A DNA stretch of 64,000 nt from Lysinibacillus boronitolerans JCM 21713 = 10a = NBRC 103108 (lineage in GTDB: Bacteria > Bacillota > Bacilli > Bacillales_A > Planococcaceae). The notes beneath the pieces are model-generated. The model worked only from the letters and a program-made list of their open reading frames with translations, did not search any database and had not been told where the DNA came from. The DNA lies in assembly GCF_000772935.1 (NCBI RefSeq), contig NZ_JPVR01000081.1:1-64000 (forward strand). The letters are read 5' to 3'. The translations under genes and the position numbers were made by a program. Below are positions 56,153 through 64,000 of the stretch, one piece after another. Each line of letters opens with the position of its first letter. The first letter of the stretch is position 1.

Positions 56153-56656
56153 GTTCGCTAGCATATCATTGTGCCAGCTTGTCGAGTCTGATAATTGATA
56201 TGTAACCATATTGGCTGTCACAGCGAGAATAACACCCGCTCGGGACATATGAGAGGTATTTGGCTTTTCCAATACAAGGACCACGTAGCCCTCTCCCCGT
56301 CCTTGCTCATCAAGCGCATTCGTCGCATTGATTTCAAAGGTGGAATACGTTTGCTCATTCGTTGCATACAGAAGTCGTTCTTCATCATACACGCCATGTT
56401 CTTTTAAATTATAGCTGACAGGCATCCATCCTTCAGACCATTCAATACTGCCTATCATTTCTCTTTTCCTTCTTGCAAGACGTCCAATGGAATACCTAAA
56501 ATATATCTTCATAATCGCTTGATTGTCTTCATTTTTCCCTTCACAAGTGGCTGTCACTTCAAGCATAATATCATTTTTCGAAAGCTTTTTCATAAACCCT
56601 AAAGCCACAGTGATAACACAGATAATTAGTACTATACACAAGATGATAAATGCCAT
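56150..56656 (-). CDS. Unknown protein with one N-terminal membrane anchor
   Basis: A 168-residue product: membrane segment at residues 2-20, then a beta-rich domain (MLEVTATCEGKNEDNQAIMKIYFRY, EGYVVLVLEK). The start follows AGGAGG. No family recognised. Confidence 0.68.
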   Translation of the reverse strand: MAFIILCIVLIICVITVALGFMKKLSKNDIMLEVTATCEGKNEDNQAIMKIYFRYSIGRLARRKREMIGSIEWSEGWMPVSYNLKEHGVYDEERLLYATNEQTYSTFEINATNALDEQGRGEGYVVLVLEKPNTSHMSRAGVILAVTANMVTYQLSDSTSWHNDMLAN

Positions 56657-56779
56657 TAGGTCCCTCCTAGTATCACAATTGCTGTTATTACAATATTACC
56701 ATGTTCTAGGAGGGATAGGAGCTTTTCACCAAACAATCTTAGAAAATGACACAGGCATAAAGGATAAGACAAAAAGTGA

Positions 56780-57244
56780 TTATTTGTTGGCTTGAAGCTC
56801 AACTGTTAGTGTAAAAGGTATTTTTAAATATTCATAGTAAATTGTTACTTTTTGGTTGTTAGATGCTTGAACTTGAACAGCATAATGCTGTGGCTGCTCG
56901 CCAATAGCTTGTTGATTTATGTATCTTCGAGGTACGATCGTCCGCTGTGCTAAGTTATGAAAAGATAGTTGGTCATTTCCCTCTAGCTTTGTTTCCGCCT
57001 CAAAAGGTTCTGCCTTACTTATTATAAGTTTAGCGTTATTAGATCGCTGCTCATTCACCAGTATTTGCTTCAGCTTTATTTCACGCAGCCCAGTATTTTC
57101 AAGTGCGATGATTTTAACTGCTTCATTGCCTTGTTTGCTGGTATAGCTTTGAATAACAAGTGGTGGATTGCTTTTGAGATAAATCATAAAGATTGCTCCG
57201 ACCAAAAGCACACTCAGCATTAAAATAAATAGTATTTTTTTCAT
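56780..57244 (-). CDS. Unknown protein with one N-terminal membrane anchor
   Basis: A 154-residue product with a membrane segment at residues 3-25 and an extracytoplasmic beta-sandwich-like domain (VIQSYTSKQGNEAVKIIALENTGLREIKLKQILV). The start follows GAGAGGGAA. No family recognised. Confidence 0.7.
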   Translation of the reverse strand: MKKILFILMLSVLLVGAIFMIYLKSNPPLVIQSYTSKQGNEAVKIIALENTGLREIKLKQILVNEQRSNNAKLIISKAEPFEAETKLEGNDQLSFHNLAQRTIVPRRYINQQAIGEQPQHYAVQVQASNNQKVTIYYEYLKIPFTLTVELQANK

Positions 57245-57274
57245 ACTTTCCCTCTCTTTCCTTCACCAGTATAA

Positions 57275-57313
57275 CAAAAAACAACCTGACTTATTGACAG
57301 TCAAGTTGTTTTT
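57275..57313 (-). terminator. Terminator of the acetyltransferase gene at 57291
   Basis: AAACAAC-TGAC pairs with GTCA-GTTGTTT (one mismatch), followed by T on the minus strand. Confidence 0.78.
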
Positions 57314-57776
57314 GTAAACGTATTTCATCTCGTATTGGAATACCGTCATCGCCGATGAGTGGGATAGAAGGCTTATAGGCTCTCGCTTTTTCAACTGCAT
57401 TACGCAGTATTTCTATTAAACAATAGCCACGTTTTTGATAGAATTTCAATGCATGTAAATTATCGTTTGTTGTAATGAGTGATATGCTTGTACAACCCTG
57501 CTCCAGTGCTACTTGTTCTACCGCTTTCACAAGCGCAGAACCAATACCTCTTCCCTCGACCGTACTATCTAACGAAATGATTTCACAGTCCTCTTCCCGC
57601 ACGATATAGGTGATTAAACCGATCATCATTTCTTGCTCATTCATAAAAGCAAAGCCTGCTAAATTACTACAGTCATAAATGCCACTGGAGATGACCATTT
57701 CCGTTGAACCCCAATGCTCCTGAAAAAAATCATGTACAGTTTGTTTTGGTACTTGATGTATGGTAATAATCGTCAT
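57291..57776 (-). CDS. GNAT-family acetyltransferase
   Basis: A 161-residue GNAT protein with the acetyl-CoA loop LDSTVEGRGIGSALVKAVEQVA and the C-terminal NLHALKFYQKRGYCLIEI. The start follows AAGGAG. It lies 15 bp after a membrane-protein gene and its MarR regulator gene, so it may belong to that operon. Substrate unknown. Confidence 0.87.
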   Translation of the reverse strand: MTIITIHQVPKQTVHDFFQEHWGSTEMVISSGIYDCSNLAGFAFMNEQEMMIGLITYIVREEDCEIISLDSTVEGRGIGSALVKAVEQVALEQGCTSISLITTNDNLHALKFYQKRGYCLIEILRNAVEKARAYKPSIPLIGDDGIPIRDEIRLQKQLDCQ

Positions 57777-57791
57777 TCTCTAAACTCCTTC

Positions 57792-58139
57792 TTAAATGGA
57801 AATATGAAAAACCCCTGCAATCGCCTTTTGTATGCCTAAAAATACAGCCCAGGACAGCACACCAAGACCAATAGCTAGTACAATATGCACGGAGGATTTC
57901 ATCGCCATGTAAATCACAAATAGCATGCACATCGTTGCGGGCAAGCCAACGATAACGCCCACCGTAAAGCGCTGAATATGCTCACTCGACTCACTTTGCA
58001 CTGTCAGCCAGATAATGCTTAAAATACTCACCAAGGGCAACGCAGCAATAATGCCTCCATAGGTAGGAAATCGTCGTGCAACCTCCGTCACAACGCCAAT
58101 GATAGCTGCTGAACTCAAAATTTTAAAGAATGTATACAT
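57792..58139 (-). CDS. DUF3147/GlpM-like membrane protein
   Basis: A 115-residue protein with four membrane segments. It carries the repeated pattern of this family: TYGGIIAALPLVSILSIIWL in the second helix and a C-terminal VLSWAVFLGIQKAIAG helix. The start overlaps the last base of the MarR gene's stop codon (TAATG), so the two are coupled. Role unknown. Confidence 0.8.
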   Translation of the reverse strand: MYTFFKILSSAAIIGVVTEVARRFPTYGGIIAALPLVSILSIIWLTVQSESSEHIQRFTVGVIVGLPATMCMLFVIYMAMKSSVHIVLAIGLGVLSWAVFLGIQKAIAGVFHISI

Positions 58140-58537
58140 TATTTTGCCACCTCACTTAGACGTCGAAACGCCTGTAGAATGGCTTGCTGCTCCTGCTCAG
58201 TTAGCTGATTAAGGGCATGCTGTAGCTTATCATCATCTAGCTCCGAGTTTTTCTTCAGCACTTGTAGCCCCTCTTCTGTTAAATGCAACATGACCTTACG
58301 CTGATCGTCACTTGCTCGCTCCTTCATCACCCAGCCATGGCGCTCTAGCTTTTTCACATGCTCTGACGCCGTATTAGGAGAAATGTTTAATAACCCTGCA
58401 ATATCACGCACCGTCACTTCGGCTTCCTTTTGAATCATTTGCAAAATACGCACGCTTTGATGGGAAATAACATCTTCATGGGTTGTATGTAGATGATAGA
58501 ATATCGTTGTAAAATAATCATTTATATCTTTAATCAT
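58139..58537 (-). CDS. MarR-family transcriptional regulator
   Basis: A 132-residue winged-helix protein: VTVRDIAGLLNISPNTASEHVKKLERHGWVMKERASDDQRKVMLHLTEEG covers the recognition helix and wing. Two palindromes just upstream of its start (58558-58593) are likely autoregulatory operators. It is co-transcribed with the GlpM-like gene. Inducer unknown. Confidence 0.92.
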   Translation of the reverse strand: MIKDINDYFTTIFYHLHTTHEDVISHQSVRILQMIQKEAEVTVRDIAGLLNISPNTASEHVKKLERHGWVMKERASDDQRKVMLHLTEEGLQVLKKNSELDDDKLQHALNQLTEQEQQAILQAFRRLSEVAK

Positions 58538-58557
58538 TGTAATAACTCCTTTAATAT

Positions 58558-58593
58558 ATCGTTCAAAACGATTATATCGTATATAACGATATA
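58558..58593 (-). promoter_or_regulatory. Tandem MarR operators
   Basis: TATATCGT-N5-ACGATATA (58573-58593, perfect 8+5+8) and ATCGTT-N3-AACGAT (58558-58572) lie back to back directly upstream of the MarR start codon and share the ATCGTT word. Confidence 0.83.
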
Positions 58594-58623
58594 TTAAAAG
58601 CGACCTCGTTAAAGTTTTTATTT

Positions 58624-59066
58624 TCAGATATTTTTCTTCAGTAAGCTTAGCATCTGATAGCCATCTGATGGTAATCCTGCATAGGGTTTATACCAGTTTG
58701 GATAAATTAGCGGTACTGCTGTTGCAAGAAATTGAAAAGTATTCAAATAAAAAAGGCCATTGAAAAAATAGTGTATCCCTGCATAAGCAGCAAAATATCG
58801 GGCTAGATAGCTGGCTATAAGCAACAGCAATAAAGTCATAATAGGTCCACCCGCCATAAATACAAGCGACTGCTTGCGGGTTAAGCTACTTCCGTTTTGC
58901 GGCGTACACGAAAGCTTTCAGGAAGATTTTTTGCTCCTAAATAAACATGGGCTCGTTCCTTTGAACAAACTATAACGCTTATTGCATGCCCTATTTCATG
59001 CAACAGCGTGGAGATTGGTATGCCAACTGCATATAAAAGCAGAAAGGATAAAATGGACATCACCAC
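58624..59066 (-). pseudogene. M50-like membrane metalloprotease, frameshifted
   Basis: The first part (59066-58881) has the zinc motif HEIGHA in a membrane helix and stops after FRVRRKTEVA. Shifting frame near 58885-58910 restores NGSSLTRKQSLVF and then FMAGGPIMTLLLLLIASYLARYF to a stop at 58624. Together the parts make one protein of about 147 residues with the layout of small site-2-protease-like M50 proteins. A single indel near GCAAAACGG explains the break; a sequencing error is possible. Confidence 0.75.
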
Positions 59067-59208
59067 TTACCCCCTCCCAAATATTCTATCTATTTTTCAT
59101 AAACATCTATCTTTCTGCACATCTTGCTAACTATTATCAATGGGTACTTGTGGACACTTATTTTCTACAGTATTATTACTCTATTCTGAATTTAATTGAG
59201 GGCATCCC

Positions 59209-59544
59209 ATGTTATACTTTCTCTATTTTTTAGTAGGTGGCACAATCATGGTGCTAGCACTACTACTTAGCCAATCGAAGTATTTATTTTTATCAGGCAT
59301 CATTACAGCCTTACCGATTTTGACGCTCATTAATATGGGCATGCAAATGAAAAATATGAAAGAAGATACCTTTCATACGGTCCTACAAAACACGGTATTT
59401 GGAGCGGTTGGCATGCTGTTATTTACCGTGCTCGCGTTCCTCCTAACAAGCTGGTTTAAACCAGGCATTTCCGTTATGAGTGCGCTCGCTGTCTATGCCG
59501 TATTTATGCTTTCTGGCAAATATATTTTATCCATGTTTGCCTAA
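59209..59544 (+). CDS. GlpM-like membrane protein
   Basis: A 111-residue protein with four membrane segments; LFLSGIITALPILTLINMGMQM matches the GlpM/DUF3147 pattern and resembles the paralogue at 57792-58139. The start has only a weak TTGAGGG site. Role unknown. Confidence 0.75.
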   Translation: MLYFLYFLVGGTIMVLALLLSQSKYLFLSGIITALPILTLINMGMQMKNMKEDTFHTVLQNTVFGAVGMLLFTVLAFLLTSWFKPGISVMSALAVYAVFMLSGKYILSMFA

Positions 59545-59572
59545 AGAAAAGGAGCTGCCCTATGACAGCTCC
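59544..59572 (-). terminator. Terminator of the HD-domain gene
   Basis: GGAGCTG and CAGCTCC form a stem followed on the minus strand by TTTTCTTT; it overlaps the HD gene's stop. Confidence 0.75.
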
Positions 59573-60543
59573 TCATTGATTATTTTCACGTAAACACCCT
59601 GCTCAAACCTTTCCAAAGCAGAGACATTCATTGCTTTGACATGGTTAGATATCTCGCTCGCCTTCCATAGTCGCTGTTGATGATAGATAGCTGGGTCGAT
59701 GAGTCGCACTTTATTGCGAAAATGAATGTCATAATTCTCTTGTTCCTCTCTTGCCTCTACATTTTCATGTAATTGTTGTAAAAGAGCAAGAACGTCTTGA
59801 TCATGTGAAGCCTTCATTTGCTGCAATACCTCATGATCAGTTTTTAGGAAATCTTCAAGCGTTAGAATTTGTTTTGCTAGCGACAGTTTTAATACATTTG
59901 CTAACGAACTAGTCGCATAGATATTTAAAGGGTGCAAGAAAAAATCTAACACTTCCTGATAATAAATTTTTACAAACCATTCTGCACGCTCAATCGTTTT
60001 AACACACAGTTTCCCCTGAAAAACGAATAAGTCCTGTAAAAATTTTTGGATATCTTCCAAGGCTAAATTTCCATAAAAATACCTATCTCTTAATGTATAA
60101 TCGATTCGGTCCGCACACAATGCTGGAGCAGGTTGTTCAAGTAACGACCATCCGGATGTATCAAGTATGTTCTCTACCTCGTAGCCATATTTTTCAAGAA
60201 TCGCAGGTATCGAAGACTGTTTGATAACATCCATGAATATCGCTTCATGGTAATCTTCCACCTCATTTTCAAGGACAACATCCACCACATGAGAAAAAGC
60301 GGTATGGGACACATCATGTAATAAGCCTGCCACCTGCTCCTGCAAGGAACCACCAAGCTGTCTAATAAGCAGCATAACACCTACAGAATGCTCAAATCTT
60401 GAAATAGTCCACCTGCTATTTACTAGAAAGCCTGCCCCAGCCTGATGAATTTTTTTTAAGCGTTGAACTGGCTTACTTACAATCAATTCCTCTAACAAAC
60501 CATCTATTTCAAACTCTCCATATAAGGGGTCACTAATCAGCAT
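59560..60543 (-). CDS. HD-domain phosphohydrolase
   Basis: A 327-residue HD-superfamily protein (dNTPase/SpoT-like fold): metal ligands His in RFEHSVGVMLL, the HD pair in LLHDVSHTAFSHVVD, and a downstream Asp in CADRIDYTLRD. Probable nucleotide phosphohydrolase; the substrate cannot be read from sequence. It overlaps the upstream methyltransferase gene by 11 bp, so the two are co-translated. Confidence 0.87.
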   Translation of the reverse strand: MLISDPLYGEFEIDGLLEELIVSKPVQRLKKIHQAGAGFLVNSRWTISRFEHSVGVMLLIRQLGGSLQEQVAGLLHDVSHTAFSHVVDVVLENEVEDYHEAIFMDVIKQSSIPAILEKYGYEVENILDTSGWSLLEQPAPALCADRIDYTLRDRYFYGNLALEDIQKFLQDLFVFQGKLCVKTIERAEWFVKIYYQEVLDFFLHPLNIYATSSLANVLKLSLAKQILTLEDFLKTDHEVLQQMKASHDQDVLALLQQLHENVEAREEQENYDIHFRNKVRLIDPAIYHQQRLWKASEISNHVKAMNVSALERFEQGVYVKIINEELS

Positions 60544-61180
60544 TTATATTCTTCCGACTAATCACAAAGACTCCACCACAATGCGATAGTGGGTAAAATG
60601 CTAACTCACATATTTCCTGTAAGGCGACCTTTAGCTCCTCATGGACAAAGTAAAATTCATCCTCATCCCAGTATCCCTTGCTATCTTGACGACATTGCTC
60701 CAGCTGCTCTCTTGTCTGGAAAGCTACATCGCCAATTAAAATTTTCCCTGTTGGTGATAGGTGCTGTAATAATTGTGTGATATACAAAGCCTTTTGCTCA
60801 TCTGTAAAATGATGGAGCGCATACGTACTAATAATCGCATCATAGGGCTGCTGTAATAGCTCCTGTGGCAAGCCATTCATTAAATCCCACTCCATTAGGT
60901 GAGCCTCTGGCATTTTTTCCTTTGCAATGGCAATCATGTTCGCTGAAAAATCAAAGCCATAAATCGAATGCCCCTGTTCATAAAGCTTTGCCGTTAATAC
61001 CCCTGTTCCAAAGCCAATATCTAAAACAGTGGAAGCGGGAACAGCCATCACTTCATTGAAAATTTTATTTAAAATCGCTTTATAGCCTGCAAATGGGTAC
61101 TGATACTTTTCCTCACTGTGTTGTACCGTTTGGTCGTATCCATCGGCCCATAAATCAAAACCTTGTTTATTTAATAGCAT
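60533..61180 (-). CDS. Class I SAM-dependent methyltransferase (YrrT-like)
   Basis: A 215-residue methyltransferase: LNKQGFDLWADGYDQTV at the N-terminus, SAM loop VLDIGFGTGVLTAKLYEQG and acidic motif GFDFSANMI, then STYALHHFTDEQK. Resembles YrrT-type methyltransferases. The start at 61180 follows GTAGGAGG; the frame runs on to 61210. Substrate unknown. Confidence 0.88.
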   Translation of the reverse strand: MLLNKQGFDLWADGYDQTVQHSEEKYQYPFAGYKAILNKIFNEVMAVPASTVLDIGFGTGVLTAKLYEQGHSIYGFDFSANMIAIAKEKMPEAHLMEWDLMNGLPQELLQQPYDAIISTYALHHFTDEQKALYITQLLQHLSPTGKILIGDVAFQTREQLEQCRQDSKGYWDEDEFYFVHEELKVALQEICELAFYPLSHCGGVFVISRKNINAD

Positions 61181-61572
61181 AGTGCCTCCTACAATGTATA
61201 AATTCTCCAAGCATTCATTAATTTACGTTCAGTCATCTGTTTCATCATAAATCCCCCTTCATTAACCAATTCAGTCCATTATACCAATTTATTACCTTTC
61301 CAACAATTCAGAAAATAAACAGTGCTTTATCATTTATCAAATTGTAAAAAGCTGTAATAATAATGATGATCGCATTCACTTGTAATGCTCATTAGTGGTT
61401 TCTTGAAGGTATTAAAACTATTTAGGCTGATTATTTCAGCATAAATTTGTGTTCTTTTTTAAAATCGTATAATTCTTTTTGGTTGCTCTCATTTTTTGTC
61501 GCTAAATATAAGGCATCAAACATAAATCGAAATATTAAGTAAACCCAAAATTGATTTTCAAATTTGCTAAAT
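61181..61572. other. AT-rich stretch without a gene
   Basis: No coding frame, RNA element or promoter I can support. A 17-bp word, GCATTCACTTGTAATGC (61372-61388), recurs at 63419-63435. Confidence 0.5.
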
Positions 61573-61780
61573 TTATAACAATATAACCGGTCTCATTGTT
61601 ATATCTGCTAGTTGCAGTTTAATTTCTTTCATTTTTATCTCATATAGATAACTAACTCTTGTACTCATAGAAAAAGCACCTCCTAACTGAAGTTTAGGTT
61701 TCTAAACCCGATTTCAATCGAAGATGCTTTTGTATCTGTCTATACTATTTGGGTCAGTCCCGAGGGTCTGGGCTTTTTAT
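61573..61780 (-). mobile_element. Remnant of an IS3-family element (5' end and start of orfA)
   Basis: Reading the minus strand, GGGACTGACCC near 61772 resembles an IS150-type terminal repeat. It is followed by a leader, TTAGGAGGTG and an ATG at 61668 opening MSTRVSYLYEIKMKEIKLQL, which resembles the first residues of IS3-group orfA proteins. The frame stops after 31 codons and nothing of the rest of orfA or of orfB is present, so only the left tip remains. Confidence 0.68.
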
Positions 61781-61798
61781 TGAATAAATTTCTAAAAT

Positions 61799-62488
61799 TT
61801 ATGATAAATCATAAGTTCTCTTAATAGTGCCTGGTAATTTCGCTCCAATAGTAAATCCATTTAAAGATACACCTAAAGTGTAGAATCCGTCTGTTTCTAT
61901 TGTCGCAGAAGATGCACTTGGCGTGTTACTTATTTTTGATTTTCCTTTTCCTGATTGAGTCCATGTCCAAGCACTTACTCCATAAATCTCAGATACAATA
62001 TTAGTTATACTATCTGCTTTAAATCGTTTTACTTTACCAGCATAATAATACTTATAATCAAAAGTTATGCGTTTAAACTGTAGCAAAGATGTAGCACCCC
62101 ACCCTGTGAAAGGCGAATACCAATCCATTTTAGCAGAATCGTCATAATATTTAGTGGCAGCCGCAGCAGCTAAAGAATTAACAAATTGATCTTGAGAAAT
62201 TGTTGAAAAATTAGAAGGATTAACAACTTCTTCGCTCTCTACTAGCTGCAATTCTTTAATAAAAACTTCTAAGTCTTCTACAGAATCGAACTTAATAATA
62301 TGCTCTTCAGGAATTTTATTTATATCCACTTCTTCAATATTATACTTTTGTTGAATTTCTCTTAGCTCTTGTTCAGCTGTAGACACTTCTTCTTCCTGTG
62401 TTATTAGCTCCTGTGCATTAACGCTCTGTGTGGAAGCAAAACTTAATACTGAAAATGAAGCTACTGCTACTAATAGTGATTTTTTCAT
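61799..62488 (-). CDS. Secreted protein of unknown function
   Basis: A 229-residue exported protein: Sec signal peptide (residues 1-25, cleavage after a VNA-QE-type site), an acidic, helical propeptide-like region (about 26-90), then a beta-rich domain with many aromatic residues (YYDDSAKMDWYSPFTGWGATSLLQFK, GVSAWTWTQSGKGKSKIS). Family not recognised. The start follows AAAAGGAG. It sits among mobile-element remnants, suggesting accessory origin. Confidence 0.75.
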   Translation of the reverse strand: MKKSLLVAVASFSVLSFASTQSVNAQELITQEEEVSTAEQELREIQQKYNIEEVDINKIPEEHIIKFDSVEDLEVFIKELQLVESEEVVNPSNFSTISQDQFVNSLAAAAATKYYDDSAKMDWYSPFTGWGATSLLQFKRITFDYKYYYAGKVKRFKADSITNIVSEIYGVSAWTWTQSGKGKSKISNTPSASSATIETDGFYTLGVSLNGFTIGAKLPGTIKRTYDLS

Positions 62489-62649
62489 ATGGCAAAAAAT
62501 TCTCCTTTTTACTTATATTTACTCAAATTACATATACAACAATAAACCATATTGGATAATATTTCAATATTAATATCCAAAATATTACCATTTTTTTTTT
62601 TTATGATATAATTATATTGGGTTAATAAAATATAAAAGGAGATGACTTA

Positions 62650-62937
62650 ATGCAAGTTATAAACAAAAAGGGGTTATTATGGATTAGCATTCTAGTGACT
62701 TTATTGTCCATTTTCTTTGTATCTTATGGTACTAACAAATTTGGTGCCCCTTTTCATTTTATAAGTTACATCGGAGATATTGAGTTATCATCCGCATTTG
62801 CTTTATTTACCAAAAACGGTATTACTCAAATTCAATTTAATATACTTTATTTCTTTATAAATGTTACAATTATTTACTTTATTCTTTTGTATGGTAGAAA
62901 AATAATAAGTTCATTAAAATTAAGCAAACAATCCTAA
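62650..62937 (+). CDS. Small membrane protein of unknown function
   Basis: A 95-residue protein with two membrane segments (about residues 9-27 and 58-80) and a short external loop between them. The start follows AAAAGGAG. No family recognised; AT-rich, in the accessory tail of the window. Confidence 0.65.
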   Translation: MQVINKKGLLWISILVTLLSIFFVSYGTNKFGAPFHFISYIGDIELSSAFALFTKNGITQIQFNILYFFINVTIIYFILLYGRKIISSLKLSKQS

Positions 62938-63186
62938 TTTTTCTCTTCAGACGCTCCGATATCGCTTGGCTAAAACATGATTCTTTAAATTATGAGTTAA
63001 ATAAAATTTATATTAATACAATTGCACTTAAATGATAAATCTAAAATTTAGCCACTAAAAAATAAAAATTTGAGAAACTATCATTTTGCTTGAATTGTTT
63101 ATGTATGAAATGAAAGAATACGAGATACCCAATAGATTACCAAAATTAGCCTAACAAAAGAAAAATGCATAGTGTCCTACATATAA
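62938..63186. other. AT-rich stretch without a gene
   Basis: No coding frame or RNA element seen. Confidence 0.5.
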
Positions 63187-63314
63187 TGAAGATGGAAATG
63201 TTGATCATGACCTTCGCATTGCATCTTATTGTAAAGGGAGTAAATTTCAAAACAATTCAAGAGCAATTAAGGCAATCACATGTTAATATATCTATAGACA
63301 CTTATAATTTTTAA
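63187..63314 (+). pseudogene. C-terminal remnant of a tyrosine recombinase
   Basis: NEDGNVDHDLRIASYCKGSKF, then after a frameshift KTIQEQLRQSHVNISIDTYNF and a stop. This matches the end of phage-type integrases (HDLRHTHASLL...KTIQEQLGHSNVNITLDTYSH), including the HxxR-type motif and the region of the catalytic Tyr. The rest of the gene is gone. Confidence 0.7.
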
Positions 63315-63412
63315 CAAATTAATGTAAATTGGTTGCCTGTTTAATTCAACCTATTATAAAACCTCATGTAAAACCCATATAAATCAACGTTTCCTTTAAA
63401 GGAGGGATCTAA

Positions 63413-63478
63413 ATGATAGCATTCACTTGTAATGCATGCTCTAGAACGACTTCTTTAGGTCAAAGAGGTCAAGATTAA
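63413..63478 (+). CDS. Possible 21-residue leader peptide
   Basis: GGAGGG precedes an ATG opening 21 codons (MIAFTCNACSRTTSLGQRGQ, then Asp and stop), ending 79 nt before the EF-G-binding gene. Two related words, TCTTTAGGTCAAAGAGGTC in the ORF and CTCTTTAGGCCAAAAAG after it, could form alternative structures. fusB genes are known to have leader peptides, so attenuation is plausible; a zinc-ribbon gene stub is an alternative. Confidence 0.42.
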   Translation: MIAFTCNACSRTTSLGQRGQD

Positions 63479-63557
63479 GTTATAAACTAACAGAAATTGA
63501 ATGATCTCTTTAGGCCAAAAAGTAATCAAATAGCCTAATAAACAGGAGAGATTTCAA

Positions 63558-64000
63558 ATGGAACAACAAACAATTCAGCCGTTTTTAACGGTTGCCAACT
63601 ATCATTTACTAGAACAGCAATTAAATAAAATTTTACATGCACTGACAACAACAAAGGATAAAAACGTTATCCTAGCAGTACGTGGCCTTGTTGATACGGA
63701 GGTAACGACAAAATTAGCATTATCAGCAGCAGAAACAAAGCTGATTGACCAGCTTTTTACTGTCACAGATCGTGCACAAGGTGATGCATTTTTAGAGCAA
63801 TTAAAACCATATGTCATCCCGTTCAAGCCGGTGACCGCTAGTACGCTTAAAGCCTTATTTAAAAAGGAAAAGAAGCTCAAGCTACCAAATCTAGAAGCAC
63901 TCGATTTTCAGCAAATTTGTTATCTTGCCTGGGATGATGCTGGCACACATCGAAAATATGTTGTCCTTGAGCAAAATGGGCAGCTAAAAGGGATCAAAGG
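63558..64000 (+). CDS. FusB-type EF-G-binding protein (5' part)
   Basis: The first 147 codons of a gene that runs off the right edge. The helical N-terminal domain (IQPFLTVANYHLLEQQLNKIL; VRGLVDTEVTTKLALSAAETKL) resembles the EF-G-binding domain of FusB/FBP proteins, which release EF-G stalled by fusidic acid. The C-terminal zinc-binding domain would lie outside the window. The start follows CAGGAGAG. Resistance is possible, not shown. Confidence 0.72.
   Translation, partial: MEQQTIQPFLTVANYHLLEQQLNKILHALTTTKDKNVILAVRGLVDTEVTTKLALSAAETKLIDQLFTVTDRAQGDAFLEQLKPYVIPFKPVTASTLKALFKKEKKLKLPNLEALDFQQICYLAWDDAGTHRKYVVLEQNGQLKGIK

Overview
The window reads as chromosomal DNA of a low-GC, spore-forming Bacillales bacterium, most likely Lysinibacillus or a close relative. 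Pointers are strong AGGAGG-type ribosome binding sites with frequent TTG/GTG starts, a Spo0E-family phosphatase, a T-box before thrS, Bacillus-style msrA/msrB-ypmS-ypmR and ywnA/ywnB gene pairs, and an unlinked dfrA and thyA. No rRNA, tRNA, CRISPR array or intact mobile element was seen.

Layout. 1-1.9 kb is a tandem array of about 18 copies of a 103-bp unit that runs off the left edge. 1.9-5.8 kb (minus) holds msrB, msrA, ypmS, ypmR and a DegV protein. 6-11.9 kb has a hemolysin III-type membrane protein, dfrA, an esterase, an rRNA methyltransferase and an S9 peptidase. 11.9-17.5 kb holds two cobalamin riboswitches. One heads a binding-protein gene plus a siroheme-type gene; the other heads a tiny ORF closed by a terminator. 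A TetM-like ribosome-protection GTPase lies between them. 17.7-20.2 kb is a set of small genes, one of them broken. 20.2-30.1 kb is one long minus-strand run, ureABCEFGD followed by a nickel-type ABC importer, which together import nickel, mature urease and form the enzyme. 30.6-36.6 kb has a chemoreceptor, aspA, the Rrf2-controlled ywnA/ywnB pair and thyA. 36.6-40.5 kb is a divergent locus of an unknown membrane protein and a ComP/ComA-like two-component system with an array of putative regulator boxes between them. 40.7-46.7 kb has a cold-shock gene with an upstream terminated leader, a regulator divergent from an AbgT transporter and M20 amidohydrolase, and an isolated cytochrome c assembly gene. 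47-60.5 kb is mostly acetyltransferases, small unknown genes, spo0E and T-box-controlled thrS. 60.5-64 kb becomes accessory: remnants of an IS3-family element and of a tyrosine recombinase surround a secreted protein and a small membrane protein. A FusB-type EF-G-binding gene with a possible leader peptide runs off the right edge.

The most unusual structure is a family of intergenic arrays (1-1.9, 4.6-4.9, 16.15-16.29 and 45.33-45.48 kb). They differ in sequence and in higher-order unit length (103, 42, 42 and 21 bp) but share a basic pitch of 21 bp, two DNA turns, usually anchored on a GAGCG-like word. In the diverged arrays the pitch is conserved better than the sequence. I know of no described function for them.

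All calls come from reading the sequence and translations by eye; no database search was possible.
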